From the NCBI GenBank assembly GCA_027576995.1, contig JANBQC010000021.1, positions 45,378 through 109,377 on the forward strand: 64,000 bases of DNA, given 5' to 3'. The DNA is from Dimargaris cristalligena. Its lineage: Eukaryota; Kickxellomycota; Dimargaritomycetes; Dimargaritales; Dimargaritaceae. Position 1 is the stretch's first letter; every line of letters begins with the position of its first letter. The position numbers were made by a program, and so were the translations under genes. Shown one piece after another: positions 22,390 through 35,042 of this stretch. Under the pieces are notes generated by a model. That model was not told the origin of the DNA. It did not search any database and saw nothing but the letters and a program-made list of their open reading frames with translations.

Positions 22390-25300
22390 TTAAATTCTCA
22401 GCCTTGGCTCCTCAGCTTGTTTATGGCTGTTGGAGCCATTGTTGTAGTAGAAACCGCCATTGGTTAATATCGCGTCAACCCCGTAGCGTCTCTGCAGGGC
22501 CAGAGTTTCTTCCGAATGCCGATCATTAGGAGCCCCGAACGTGGCGAGAACGAGCCCACTTTGCTTAATAGTACTGATGAGACCAGGGACTTGGATGAGC
22601 AGGCGGGCTTCGCATAAGAGACCCATCAGGTGGTTGCGGCGGGCGAATTTAATGGCATCTTTAATACACACGGCTGGCGTCGCGAGTTCAACATCCATTG
22701 AGACCGAATCGAATGCCGCAACGGAGTTAGACGGTGGCTGTGAAGGTGTAGTGGGTTCCGCGGTTGCCGGCGAATTGGCTGCTGACCAATCCATGTCGGC
22801 AGCTGACGGTTCGCTACCGCTAATATCTTTGGGTTCACGGCGTGCCTTTTTGCAGGATATAGTAGATGAAGAGCCAGGTAACATTTCGTTAACCCGACCT
22901 CCTACGGCTGGCTTAGGTGGATCGACCACAGATGGGGCCAGTGTAGAGCCCAAGTCGGTAGGCGGGGCACCTGTGAATGTACCGAAAAAGACAGGGTAAT
23001 TGGGCTGTTTCCAGTTAAGGGCAGTGCAGATATCGGGGTGGAAAGACGTGAAAAACACCGTTCGGTGATCAGTGGGTGGGTCATTTTCGGGAGAGTTGGC
23101 CCAGGCCTGAGAAGACGGATGGTGGGACGGAGGTGATGCGAAGGATGGGACACCCCTGGCGCTTTGCGTGAAAGCCATGGTCGGGGTTTGGGGAATAGGA
23201 GGCCGCGCCGGGGTGCTATTAATTGACGGACGACGAGATGCCGAAAATGCACCGGCCGTTGATTGTCCTTCTACGTTGCTGGCCGTCGATTGGGCCGGAT
23301 CCGCGTTCAAAGTCGCCTGATTTCGGTACACAACCCTGAGGACGGAGTCCACATAACTATTGATGTCAGGTGCCTGCCCATAGCCCGTTCGAATTCCCTG
23401 GCCGGATGAAGTGGTACCGGCATTAGAATCACTCAACGAGTGGGTCATCAAGGCCGCCGCCACAGAAGAAGGGGTGGCTGTTGAAGGTGACGACGGAAAA
23501 GGCACCCCTAATATTTGGGTCATCAGCTCAGCCGAAGACGGTGTGGACTTTGCTGGTCGAACCGGTGTGAGCACCCCGGGGTATTTCACCTCAATCCCGA
23601 TTCCCATATCAGTGGGAAGGAGAGACAAGGCCTCTTCAAGGGTTACGTAAGCACCATGGAGGGCCCGATGCCACTGGGGGACCGTCTCGGGGAATTTGCC
23701 CCGATTGGCCACGCGCAATCGCCCCTCAAGAGTCTGCGGAGATTTATCCCCACCGCTGTCACTGCGGGCAGTCAGCCCTAGTCGACCCAGTCCGATATGG
23801 TGGAACTGTTTGGCCATGATATTCCGTAGACTTAATTGCACACCATCCATAATCGAGACCTCGGCCTGCGAGTACACTACGGGCACGCCGTCCCGGGTCA
23901 GTTGGACAATTAAATAAATGTTCTTATCGGCCAGGGAGGAGGATGTTACCATGGAGATTGTGGGCGCATCCCCACCGGTGGTGCTAGAACTCAACGGCTG
24001 GCTAAGGGGCGTCACGCTTCCCGATTTGAGCGTGCGGGACCGTACCTTAGTTAAGGAGGGTAAATGCGGGCTAATGGATGATAGAGCATCACTACTACCA
24101 GTGGATCGGGTGAGGGTCGACAGGGAGCCGGTCGGTCGGGGATTCGACAAGGGCGAATTGGTGTTTGATGAAGGGGGGTATGCAGACCCGCTTGGTCGTC
24201 CTAACCCGAACGGCCCTAGGGGAGAGCCCAACAAGTTATGGTCGAGTACAGCCTCGGGGGCGTTGGTAGACTTCCAATAGGTGGGGACTGGACCCCCTTG
24301 CGTCGTCAGTTTGATCCCCGGTAAGGGTTTAACCAGAATATAGGAGAAGGCAATTTCGCCCATTACTCTCAAATGAGTGTCGAGCAAGGGACAAACCATG
24401 TAGCCTCGGCTAGGTCGAGCGGGATCGAAAGTGGTTAGGGGGGTATTTCCAACGCTGACGGTACTTATGGATCTACCAGACAAGCCAAGTCCAGTATCGG
24501 CCGTGGTTGGGCCTGCCAGGGGTCCGCTATCGAAAGCTTTATCCGCCCGCGATGCATCAAGGCCCCCTCTTTGAGTCGCAGGGACAGGAAGAGTTAGACC
24601 AAATGCTGGGGATAGGGCCACGGCCTTGCCAATCAATTTGGACCCGTAAGACGGATAGATGCTAAATTCTACGCTAAAGGGCTGATGGGCCGGAAGTTGG
24701 AAGCTAGCCACGCGCTGCTCCTCCTCCAGTGGAAGCATCAGCGTAAGGGGCATTACCCCCGCACTTGGGCGCGGTGACACCACTAGTCGAAGGGTGGACA
24801 TGGGAGCTGAACCATGGAGACTCACGGCGGCCAGATCCGGTCGGGTCGGGTGTCCGAAAATAAGCTGTAAGTGGTACTTTTGGTCCAGGAACTTGTGCCC
24901 ATATGTACGCACCGGAATAATGGGTGGGGGGAGGGAGAGCGATGGGATGGCATCCATATCCAGGTCATTGATCGAATGAGGTGGGCCTAGGGGTGAAGGT
25001 GTGGCAGGGTGGGGGGCAGCCCCGGAGTGAGACTGGGTTCGCGCTGCCAGGGATGTGCTGGCCCCGGCACCTAACCCCAGCATTGTTGGGACGGGTTCTG
25101 CCACGGTCTCGGCTAGGGAGGGGGCCTCCGCTGGACAGCCGGCCTGGAGGAGAAGGTCGACGGCTTCGGTGTGACCATTCACTGCCGCGTAATAGACGGG
25201 GGTCCGGTCGGCTTCATCACAGATATCTAATCGACAACCCGTGGCTAGAAGAACTTGCACACAGTCCGTGTGGCCCTCGTGGGCGGCATAAAACAACGGG

Positions 25301-27289
25301 GTCCAGCAATTGTCCTTATCCAGTGCATTCGTATCAGCGCCGTGGTCAATCAACAGGCGGCATAATGCGGCATGTCCCTCGCGAGCAGTAATATGAAGTG
25401 GATGGACCCCACTGGGATCGGGTGCCAGAACCGCGCCGTGGTTGAGCATAAGCGTAACCATACCCAAGCGACCGTAATGGCAGGCCAAAAACAAGGCCCG
25501 CTGGATGGGTGGAGGGCCGGATAATTGAATTAGGTGCTGCATGATTATTCTGGTGCAAGGCAAGGAACCACGGAGGACGGCGTAGGTGAGGGGGTCATAG
25601 CCGTCATGGTCGGCCATGGTTAGATGTGAGGCCGAGGACAGAGTCAAGAGCGGTTCTACGAATGTTTCGTGGCCGAACATGGCACTATAATGAAGGGCCG
25701 AACGCCCATAGTAGTCCTCTTGGTCAACAATCGCCTTTAACCGGGCATCGCGGCCAAGCAGGGGTAGTATAAAATCCAGCCCATGGATAGCAGCCACATG
25801 TAGGCAAGTTCGGCGATTGATGTCGTCAGCAAAGGCGAAGTCAACTAATCCACTGCCGGCCAGGGTTTGGACGCTCTCGTTCCAAGTACCCTCCGAACAG
25901 GCCCGCCAGAAGAGATCGGCCCAGGCGGGGGAGCAAGACGAATCAGTCGTGTGTGACCGGATCCCATCGCGAATGATATCAACTTGGTTCTTGAGTAGGG
26001 CGTTGAAGAGCCGGGCCTCAAGCCGCTCTGACGAATCCTGTGTATCCATAGTGCGATCGGTGGTATTATCCGGAGCGGTCGTTGTCTCGAGGGGACTGGC
26101 CTCCTCCGGCCGTTCGGGCGGCAAATCAGACGACGCTTCAGTATCTAGGACATCAATCCGGTCGAGTAGATCGGCTAACTGAGTCGACGCAGTATCAGAC
26201 AAGTCGGCGATAATGTCCTGGTTGAAGCAGGGTTGAACCTCAACTTGGCGGGCTAGATAAAGCTCTTTGGTGCTGGACTTGGAGCGTTTGTCCCACTTCT
26301 TCAAGATCTTACGGAATCCCGTACCATTAATCTCTACGAATTGCTGGAGTTTGTCAAGGTCGTGCTGGAAGCGCATGAACGCCTCCCGTAGAGCTAGGTA
26401 GGATGTTTTATGGATGGGCAGAATGGGCTGGGCGTAGAGCTGTTTTTTCTTCTCAATCAGAGATTGGAGCCGAAGTTTAATGTCGGACTCTTTTTGCATA
26501 TAAAAGTCATTCACCTAAGTAGTTGTCGTCAGAGGCCAGTCGGATGACCAAAACCAAAACAGCGAATATGCACAATTGGAGGAAAAATGGTATGAGCCAG
26601 GGAAAATGAATCATTCGCAAATCCCGGGGGTCGGTGGCAATCGCTGAATAGCAACATAATAGCTGAGTCACCAGAACAAAACCACGCAACAATATTCGGA
26701 GCACTAAAACTAAAGCAATTAGGGGGACGTAGCCATGGGGGTGGGCTGATTATTCAGGGACAACACTAGTTAGAATAAGAATGAGCCGCTTACTTTCTCC
26801 AATTCGCGCTCCAGCTGAACGAAGAAGGCGGATTTGATGGACTGGAAGCGCTGGTTACTGGGCCCATTGGGGGCGACGCTCAAACTGTTGATTATCTTTT
26901 TGAGTGCCTTATAATTCATGTAGTGGCCCGACCACTCGATGAGCTGGTGATTCTGAATATATTTGCCGAACTATATAGGCCGAGTTGATAATGAACCAGG
27001 AGCCAGCATATATAGGAATTTACGTATAATGAGGGTTAGTAAATTAGGCCGGCCTATATCTATAGTTTGGTTGAAGGTCATTTTTATTCACAGGCCGTAG
27101 GACCCAAAGGTGCGAATGGGGGGTAGGCGGCCGTAGCTGTTAAGCAGTGAGAGCCCCCCAGTATCTGGCTCGGCCTAATTGCACCAGGGCAAGGAATGTA
27201 TTGGCTGGTTACCTATGAACCCAACAAGTGTTCACTTTCACTCACAAGAATAGATACAGACAGCATGTGCATAGTGTGGTTACCTTCAT
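22390..27289 (-). CDS. SPX-ankyrin-GDPD protein, Pho81/NUC-2-like, with degenerate GDPD
   Basis: About 1435 aa from three exons: 27289-27284 (only ATG AAG), 26970-26794 and 26514-22390, all phase 0. The join recreates MKFGKYIQNH, the invariant SPX start. SPX covers about 1-200 and keeps the lysines expected to bind inositol pyrophosphates (NYKALKK; LKKWDKRSK). Ankyrin repeats lie at about 250-520 (for example GVHPLHITAREGHAALCRLL). A linker rich in Ser/Pro/Thr follows, then a GDPD-fold region from about 900 to the end (VQLTRDGVPVVY; IEVKYPG; YGVDAILTN). Active GDPDs such as Gde1 have an HRG motif, E-x-D in FVEFDV, and HD after VPVVY; here HRG is not found, the E-x-D place reads NIYLIV, and HD is SQ. 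It therefore resembles Pho81/NUC-2, the phosphate-responsive inhibitor of the Pho80-Pho85 CDK, rather than a working phosphodiesterase. The regulatory role is inferred. Confidence 0.88.
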
Positions 27290-29116
27290 GGTGGGCTAGA
27301 GTAACCGTAATTTACGTGTGTGTGTATATATATATATATATGAACAAATTAGGGGGTAGTGCGGTTATAGTAGCAGCCAGTTGTATGCGCACGCGTCGGC
27401 GGCAATAGTAAGGAGCCGTTTAAGTGATTAAGGTACTGAGACGATGAGAGGAGTCGGGGCAGGCGAGTGGGGGATTCCCAAATAGAGAGAGAGACAAAAG
27501 GTGGAAAGAAAGGAGTAGCGAGAAATAAGGAAGATAGCCGCAGCGTAATAAGGGTTTAAGAAGGGAAGCGAGAAACAGGCGAATTCAAGGGGAGGAAGGG
27601 ATTAACCGGTAAGGGTGAATTGAGAAAGGGAAATAGGAGGTGGCTGTTATAGGCCAGACTCATTAAGATTATATGCGGGGTAAGGCTATCAAGAGACCCT
27701 CTATTATTACTCCACTGGTCTATAAAAGGAGGAGGAGGTGTTGGGCGGGGAAAGGAAATAATGCCTGGCCGGTTATCTCTGGAAACCCATGGCAACTATC
27801 ACGCATTTCCAATGTGAACACTAAACATAGGTAAATAGTCCTTTATCCCTGTCTAAATAAAGACCCTCATTATCTTTGCATTGTTTAGGTATTAATAAGT
27901 GTAGCTGGGGTGAAATGCAGTGGGGCATGATGTTACAGGGGATATCTATTCGAAAGTTCTTTGGCACTTTGCGTGCCTGTTTTATTGGTATGGTTGGGCA
28001 TTCAAATGACAAAACAGGGGATTGTTCTCACTGGGGTCTAAAGCGAGCCACCTACATACAAAAGTATACTGCTCTACCAGGCCTTCTCCTTATAAGCCGC
28101 ATACTCTGGGAGTTTGGCTGACTGAGCCTAGTAAAAGCTATGCATTAACTGTCCATAGTTCGCAAGCAGTAAGTCCTAGTTATTTATAAATGGTGATGAT
28201 AGCTCATCTCGCTGGTCTTCTCCCTTAACTAATACTCGCGAGAGGGAGGGAGGGGGTGGGTACACGTCAGTTCCTAATCAACCTTATGACCCAAGCCCCC
28301 AAACCCAATGTATACACTGGATCTGTCGGCCAAGTAGGATTTGATAGACCAGGGTAGAGGGTATCACTACTGATCTACTACTAGTAATGTACCGTTCCTA
28401 TTCGTCTTTGTTGATCCACCCACACCAACTCCCAAATTCACAAATCGACCTCCATTTTGCCCATTTCTGGGGCATGGCCATCTTCAGGCACGACAACACC
28501 CAGAGTGAAATATTGCCCCAAACCAGCTGAATCATCGAGATACAGGAGGAGATCAACAGCTATACGTACCCAAAAACGGACACGCTATTCTACCAAACAT
28601 ACTGCATATTCGTATGGCCATACACCACTAGCTTCAACGAAAAACGTGATCAACTTTAGTAACAGTACTCAATAGGCTTGTATTGGAAGGGATGGCATAA
28701 AAGATTGGGTTGTGGTATTCGGGGTGTAAAAATATTACGAGCCCTGAGAAAAGGGGGTATGTCGCCCCGGCGTATGAGGCGAGCGAGGTGGGGGACGCCA
28801 CTGCTTTAAGTGGGAACATCAGAGGAGATATATGGATAAACAGATAGGCAATAGTAAGGTGGGATGAAAAGACGTTACATCCAAAGTAAATCAAATAGTG
28901 GGTAGAGCTAAGGGGAATAGCGACAGCAATAAAAGAGAATAAGCAACAAAGGCACGGCAAGAAAGTAGAAACGGAGGTTGGGGGGGAATGCATACATATC
29001 GATAGGAGGAAAAGGTGGGTTTAAAGTAAATACACATGTGGTTTGAAAAAAAACAACAACGAACAAATAAACGAAATGCGAGACAGGGTGCGGGGTTATA
29101 ACTGGCTATCTGCCGC
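27290..29116. other. Intergenic region with GT/TA microsatellite
   Basis: A (GT)n(TA)n tract lies at 27316-27341, immediately upstream of the PHO81-like start. The rest holds only unrecognised short frames (for example 27876-28121 + and 28457-28675 +). The last few hundred bases are likely the 3' UTR of the minus-strand gene ending at 29117. Confidence 0.5.
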
Positions 29117-31804
29117 TTAATAGCGACCGGTTGAGAATGACACCCAGTCGCTGGCCGTTGTAACCGCAGGGGCCGAATTAACCGGCGCCACAATTTCGTG
29201 GGCAGGAGGGGGGAGCGTTGCCGGTTGCGGATGTGACCGTGTGGGCGGGGAGTATTCCTGCCGGGGCCAGAGGTGCTGCCGCGGTGGCGGGGGTAGAAGG
29301 GGAGCGGGGTGACAGTGGGTCATGGAGGCCATAGATGATGATAGTGGCGCGGGCAGAGGGAGGGGAAGGGGCTGGCCTGACGAGCCATGCCGGGACAGGG
29401 GTGTGGCCGGCGAACGGGGCCCACCTGAACGACGATCGATCGGGGTGGAGGCCGAGGTGGGGGAAGGGAGTCGGAGGGGCGGTAGGGATGACCCGCTGCT
29501 ATGCCCCACCGACTCGACGCCGCCGCTGGGATGGGCGTGGGGATGGCGAGGGGGGGTATTCAGCAACGTGCCGGGATAATACGGCGAGGTGGCTGAGTGG
29601 TGTGGGGAGGTCTGGTGAAGGCCCGGGGCCGAAGTCACCGGGACATGGTGGTACGGTTGGGCCAGAGGATGGGCCCGATGACTAGCCGACATGGGGCGTG
29701 GGGAGGAAGTCCGTTGGGTCGAGTCACTGACGGCCGATGACGACAGGGAAGCGGGGGCCAACGGGGAGGCGGACTCGCGGAGCGTCGGCAGAGCTAACGC
29801 CGACGACGGAAAGAAATGGTTAGCCATGGAAGTTGAAGGGTAAGCGGAGGCTGGTCCGACGTGAGACGGATGTGTTGATTTTGATTTATGGGCTTTGGAT
29901 TTCGAACTCGCCTCTATCATCTGGGGTGATGTCGATGTCGACGCCATCGCCGAATTAAATTGGTGAGTTCCTTTAATTCGACTAAAAGCACCGCTGTCGC
30001 TACCATTCCCCGCTTTTTCGTTGGGGCCGGTCACGGGGGACGAGGGAAGGCTAGCCATGCGCCGAATCCGGTTTTGCGCATTGGCCTGCAACTTCAGCCG
30101 CATGGCTTCCATCACTTGTTCGTGGGAGAAGCAGCGTTTTTTCGAAGCGGAGGATGGTGCGGCCGACGCTATGGAAGAATGGCACCTTTTGGGGAGACCC
30201 GACGACCCACTCTGGCTGTTACCACCGGTGGGCTTATTGCCGTTCCTCTGGGAGGAGTTTGAGTAGGACGAAGGGGGTGAGGGTAGACGGGGGGCTACGG
30301 TCAGGCATGAAGCTGACCGAGGGCCACGGTGGTATCCCAAATGGGATGTTTGGATCGAATAATGGAGCCCATGAGCGGAATCGGAGTAGTTCCGGCTGTG
30401 CGGGGGGCCTTGGGTGGATTCGTAGACAAAGCGGGACCCTGGCCGGTCTTCAGAGCTGCTGAGGATGGTGGTAGTTTGAATGGCCAAGGGGGACGGGTTT
30501 TGGGATACGGGGGTGGGAAGCTGTGGAGCGGCCGAAAAACTAATAAACGCTGATGTGGTTGAGGAGGTAGCTGTAGTAGTAGTAGTAGTAGCAGTAGTAG
30601 TAGTCGAGAGGCCACCACCGAAGCCGTAGCCGCGGCGATGCGGGTCGATGGGATGTCCTCCTGGCAGGGAAGAGTGCGAGCGGTGATAATTCTCAGGCAC
30701 TCCACCACTACCACTACTACTCACTGTGCGGCTAACGGCACTGCCGGAGGAAGAAGCGGCCTGAGAATGGTCCAATTGGAATCGATTTAGTGCTTGTTGG
30801 TGTGGTACCGCTGGGGGGATGGGGGTTACACCAGCCGGCATTGAGGGTGTACAGGTTCGTTTTGAAGGCCCGACGCCATTATCTAAACCGACACCATCTC
30901 GCACCCCAGCAAAATCGGGAATGGTATTGCTGTTTCTACCCATAGACTCGTTCATTGCCGAGCAGGGTACCGTGGCAACACCCGCCCGACCGTGCCCTTC
31001 GTCCTTGTGGCAGGCTAGCCGCAGGCGCTCCAAATCTAACCGCCGGGCCTCTAGCCGGAGCACCTCGGCGTGGTGTCGCTCTTCTTCGGCCATCCGGCGA
31101 TCTTCCTCGGTTTTGGCCTGCAGAATAAGTTTGAGTAGGTCTGGCTGGTCGGTGAACTCGGACAGTAAGTCGGAAACTGATCGAGATGATGGGCCATCAG
31201 TCACAGGTGACGGTGGAATGGCCGAGGGAACGGTGGCCGTCAGTGGGGGCAAACGGGCGGGATGCCGGTGATGAGACAAGCGGTAGGGGTCGAGGAGCGC
31301 CTGGGGCGATATGGGGTCGCTACCACCGGGCCCGGGTGACCGAACCGACGTTTCCAAGTCGGCTTTGCTGAGATGACCACCCGGCGCCCGTACGGATGAA
31401 TGGTCGGAAAGCCGGCTTCCGAACGATATGGCACGATGGTATTCCGCGGGGGCACTAGCAAGGCCGCCACTCGATAGCAGCATGGCGGGTGAGCTCCGAG
31501 TTCGCTGGGCCACCGTGGCGAGGTGGGCCAGGGGTAACAGCTGCTGACCTTGGTGATGGGAAAGTGGTACCACGGTAAGTGGTGGGGGTTCATATTGGCC
31601 ATTCACACCCGTCCCCTCAGTGGTGCTGCGAGGACCGACGGAGACGAAGGTCCGTTTACCCATATCACGGAGCATGGTTTGGCTGGTAATGATGGGTGGG
31701 GGGAGGGACGGCCGGGCCTGGCTAATGCGTCGACCGGGCACGCCCGACGCGGGGAGCGCCGATGTGGACATGGGAAGCGGTAGGTCACTACTGCTAGAGG
31801 ACAT
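29117..31804 (-). CDS. Large low-complexity hypothetical protein
   Basis: 895-aa uninterrupted frame I do not recognise. The ATG at 31804 (MSSSSSDLPL) is chosen because the upstream extension begins with TTG. The protein is Ser/Pro/His/Gly-rich and mostly disordered. Two ordered patches stand out: a long charged helix at about residues 210-265 (DLLKLILQAKTEEDRRMAEEE, then RLEARRLDLERLRL), and a basic patch at about 560-590 with CHSSIASAAP, KKRCFSHEQVMEAMRLKLQA and QNRIRRMASL. A Ser/Thr stretch near residue 400 is encoded by a (AGT)n-type microsatellite at about 30563-30603. The layout suggests a nuclear regulatory or scaffold protein, but that is a guess. The frame length and GC-rich codon use argue it is real. 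A 5' exon further upstream cannot be excluded. Confidence 0.75.
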   Translation of the reverse strand: MSSSSSDLPLPMSTSALPASGVPGRRISQARPSLPPPIITSQTMLRDMGKRTFVSVGPRSTTEGTGVNGQYEPPPLTVVPLSHHQGQQLLPLAHLATVAQRTRSSPAMLLSSGGLASAPAEYHRAISFGSRLSDHSSVRAPGGHLSKADLETSVRSPGPGGSDPISPQALLDPYRLSHHRHPARLPPLTATVPSAIPPSPVTDGPSSRSVSDLLSEFTDQPDLLKLILQAKTEEDRRMAEEERHHAEVLRLEARRLDLERLRLACHKDEGHGRAGVATVPCSAMNESMGRNSNTIPDFAGVRDGVGLDNGVGPSKRTCTPSMPAGVTPIPPAVPHQQALNRFQLDHSQAASSSGSAVSRTVSSSGSGGVPENYHRSHSSLPGGHPIDPHRRGYGFGGGLSTTTTATTTTTTATSSTTSAFISFSAAPQLPTPVSQNPSPLAIQTTTILSSSEDRPGSRFVYESTQGPPHSRNYSDSAHGLHYSIQTSHLGYHRGPRSASCLTVAPRLPSPPSSYSNSSQRNGNKPTGGNSQSGSSGLPKRCHSSIASAAPSSASKKRCFSHEQVMEAMRLKLQANAQNRIRRMASLPSSPVTGPNEKAGNGSDSGAFSRIKGTHQFNSAMASTSTSPQMIEASSKSKAHKSKSTHPSHVGPASAYPSTSMANHFFPSSALALPTLRESASPLAPASLSSSAVSDSTQRTSSPRPMSASHRAHPLAQPYHHVPVTSAPGLHQTSPHHSATSPYYPGTLLNTPPRHPHAHPSGGVESVGHSSGSSLPPLRLPSPTSASTPIDRRSGGPRSPATPLSRHGSSGQPLPLPLPAPLSSSMASMTHCHPAPLLPPPPRQHLWPRQEYSPPTRSHPQPATLPPPAHEIVAPVNSAPAVTTASDWVSFSTGRY

Positions 31805-34800
31805 GTGCACGAATAACCCCAATTCAAGACGATGAGGTGATATAATTGTCTAGCGGCTGGTTTAAGATAAGACTACACAGTGAGTATCTTTCTTTTTTGT
31901 TTTGTGCAGAGAATAAGAAAATAAGGGCCGAGCACCAGTCTCGGAGTTTGGGGGATGTGCGTAGTTCGTTAGAGGGAATGAGAGAGAGGAAGGTGTTCGA
32001 TAGCAGAATAAACGGCTCGGCAGACAAATAAATACCAGGGCGACCTGTCGCTTGATAACGCTTATATCCGAACGAGGGTTGGGAGAGGCGTACTGGTGTT
32101 GGGGGAAAATAAATGGCAAACCACGGGCGGCAGTAATTGGTTATAGGTTAGACCGGTATACACATACAGATGAAGCGGCGCGACAAGAGGAAAAAATTAC
32201 TGTAAAAGAAAATAAAGAGGCCGTAGCCGACAGCCCCGGAAAAGAAGTACAGACAAGGTGGGTTGGGATGCACAGTTTCTCAATGGGGCGCCTTTACGGA
32301 CACGGCACAAGGACACAGATGGTGTACAACAAGAGGGTAGGAGAGGTTAAGAACTGGCCCAGTTACTCGCAGAGCATGGGAGGGGAAAGGCATGCAAATA
32401 AGGCTTGATAAAAGAGAGTGGTCACGACAGATACAATAAAATACAGAGGGCACAACTACCGGTCGATACAATCAGCCGAAGGGGTAAACAATAAAAATCT
32501 CAATGACAAAAACAGGGCGCTGAAAGAGGCCGACCAGCGGGTATAAATACACCATTAAGGAGCATAGCATGGGGAAAGGCGGAAGTAAAGTGTAAGGGAC
32601 AAGATTCGATGGTTGCACTCCAGGCCAAAGCGAACAATCGCGGAAATGGTCAAAGAAAACGCCACCGGAGGACAAAGCCGAACTTTATCGAGCGAATAGT
32701 CAACTGATAGGAATAGAAGGAAACGGAGGTGCCGATTGACCAAATCGGTCAGTCGTGATATAGTAGGGGAATGGGCCCGATTGCTAGGCAACGGGGAATC
32801 ATAGGCACACGAGAAGTGCGCTAACTCGCAGGTACGAATTCCGGATTGCCGTATGGGGGCTTACCTGCACGTCGCTGGGTAACGGAATTCTAAGTTTACC
32901 TTTTCGGGGCTCTACACAGCCGTACAACGCAGGCGGGAAAAGGGGAGGGAGGACGCGCGCGGTTGGCAACGAGACCTTCGTAAAAGCCCACCGTCCTCGG
33001 GTCGGTAGTAAAAGGGCAGCCGCGATAAAAATAAATTACAATAGCACCGCACAAGGAAAAAAGAGTCGCTTGCTTGGATTGGCAACTATTGTAATATACG
33101 AGGGTATCCAAAAACGCGTGATAAAGGGATGGCCCCGCGTAGGTAAGTAGCGGTGAATTAAACAATGAAACAGATGGGTAAATTCAAGGGGTTAAAATAG
33201 AAGCCGTATTGACGGGAGCTGTCCGGCCCATGAGAGCACGAGAAATCCAACAGCACTGTTAACCCCCAGAAACCACCTGGGCGCAGCTCTTCCCATCGGC
33301 TCTTCTCCATCTAGAAACTGTCCCTATACCATGGCTCAAAGGAAGTGTCAATAGTGAAGGATTAACAATCAATGAAGTGCAGGCGTTTCACCCTCGCTGC
33401 GATGACCATTGACCGAAAATATAAAATGCCCCTCGATTTGAAGAAAGCCGGTGTTTTAATCGACAACCCATGCTGTCTCGGTAAGCGAATATCCCATGGT
33501 CGAGCACGTTGGAATTAATCGTCGACATTTCTGTGCAAAACGTTTCAAGGCCAATACCTACTTAGCTTAAGGGGGGGCTTGTACTGGTGCAATGCAATGC
33601 CGAGCTTGCAGTCAAACGGTCGTTTTGGATAATATGAGAGAGTGGTGTAATGGATTACACTCGACAGCCGCCAAAGATATTAGGAGTATTTGGTAGTTAA
33701 ACAGAAATAGAGGAATAAGGGGTCGTAGCGTAGGCTGTGCACCAGGCCAGCACCAGTCTGGTCCGAATGCAGCGCATCAATAACAGTATGCTGAAACAGA
33801 AATACTAAAAACGCAGGGGGCGCTCAAAGCTAACCATGCAACAGCGCCAAAAAAAAAAAAGGTAACTCGAATAGCAACCGAATGACCCTGATTGCACTGC
33901 TTCAAGGGAAAGTATCAGCACAGAGACGGACTGGATGTTGCGGGAGAAGGGGACAGTGTGAAGGATATCAGGCTGTGGTCACGGTAATATTAATATTATA
34001 GTATACGCGGGGAGCGGTTAACAATTAATTGAAGCTGGCGGCTGGGCTAGAATGTTCGGTAGTTGCCAAACGATACAGCAAGTGAAAGCGCGGAGTAAAT
34101 AATATAATATAATAAGCGAGATACTAGGTTTAACTATGGGCTGATATAGAGGGGTAGAGTATATTCCGCAATAGGATGTGCCCCATCTGGAATCAGTGAC
34201 CCGGGAAGTGAAAAATTCGCCAGCGAAAACGACTGTGGGGTTAGCGAATGGAAAGGTACTATAAATAGACGGATAGAGGAGTTGGTGGAACTGCGCTGGT
34301 AATCGGCTCAGGGCCAATGCCCAAGTCTCGGAGAATAACACGGGCTCCGGCGAAGCAAAACGGAGCAACTGGGAGCGGCTCGGTTTAGCTTTTCAGGAAC
34401 GAGTGGGAATGTCGGTATTGTATACAAGTATAAAATAAGCTCGTGAGGGAATGGGGAGGAGGCAACTGAGAGGAGTAGCACCAGCGGGTAACCCAAGGTA
34501 ACGAGGTAATGGGGGAGGGGTCGTTGTAGAGGGGAAACAAGAAAAAGAGTATAGTAGCCGCCCAGCGGTACTAGTAGTGCTGCTGCGAGTAGGTTTTGGG
34601 TGGGGCGCGACCAACTTAACTATCTCGCCACCAAGTGGTAAACGAGGGGGGGCAATATCAGGGGGCAAGCTCCAACCAAACCGGGCCAGACTCACACAGA
34701 CACTTAATTGGGGCAAAATTTAAATAAGTTGAAAAGGGGGAAAAGTACAACCGAGAAATAAGCAAGAATAAAAATAGCAACGTCGGCACCAGGCACGATG

Positions 34801-34876
34801 CGTCACAAAAAACGGGGGAAAGAGAATATTAGGGTGGGTTACAAGGGGTTGGCTGGGAGGAGGGGCGGGGTTAATC

Positions 34877-34896
34877 ATATATATATATATATATAT
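34877..34896. repeat. (AT)10 microsatellite
   Basis: Ten AT units in gene-poor DNA. Confidence 0.9.
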
Positions 34897-35028
34897 GACT
34901 GAAGTGTAGTTAAGCGGGAGGGGGGATGCTGCTCCTTTTCTCTCACACGGGAGTATAGAGGGTGTCGAACATTTACTAATCGGTAAGTGGCAGGTCGGGG
35001 GATTGCGTGTAGCTGGATAAGTATGTGC

Positions 35029-35042
35029 GTGTGTGTGTGTGT
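35029..35042. repeat. (GT)7 microsatellite
   Basis: Seven GT units in gene-poor DNA. Confidence 0.85.

Noticed and set aside
28440..28600. Minus-strand frame with LLLYLDDSAGLGQ, resembling a reverse transcriptase YxDD box
   Set aside because: No other reverse transcriptase motifs on either side, stops close by, and hydrophobic context after DD does not fit.
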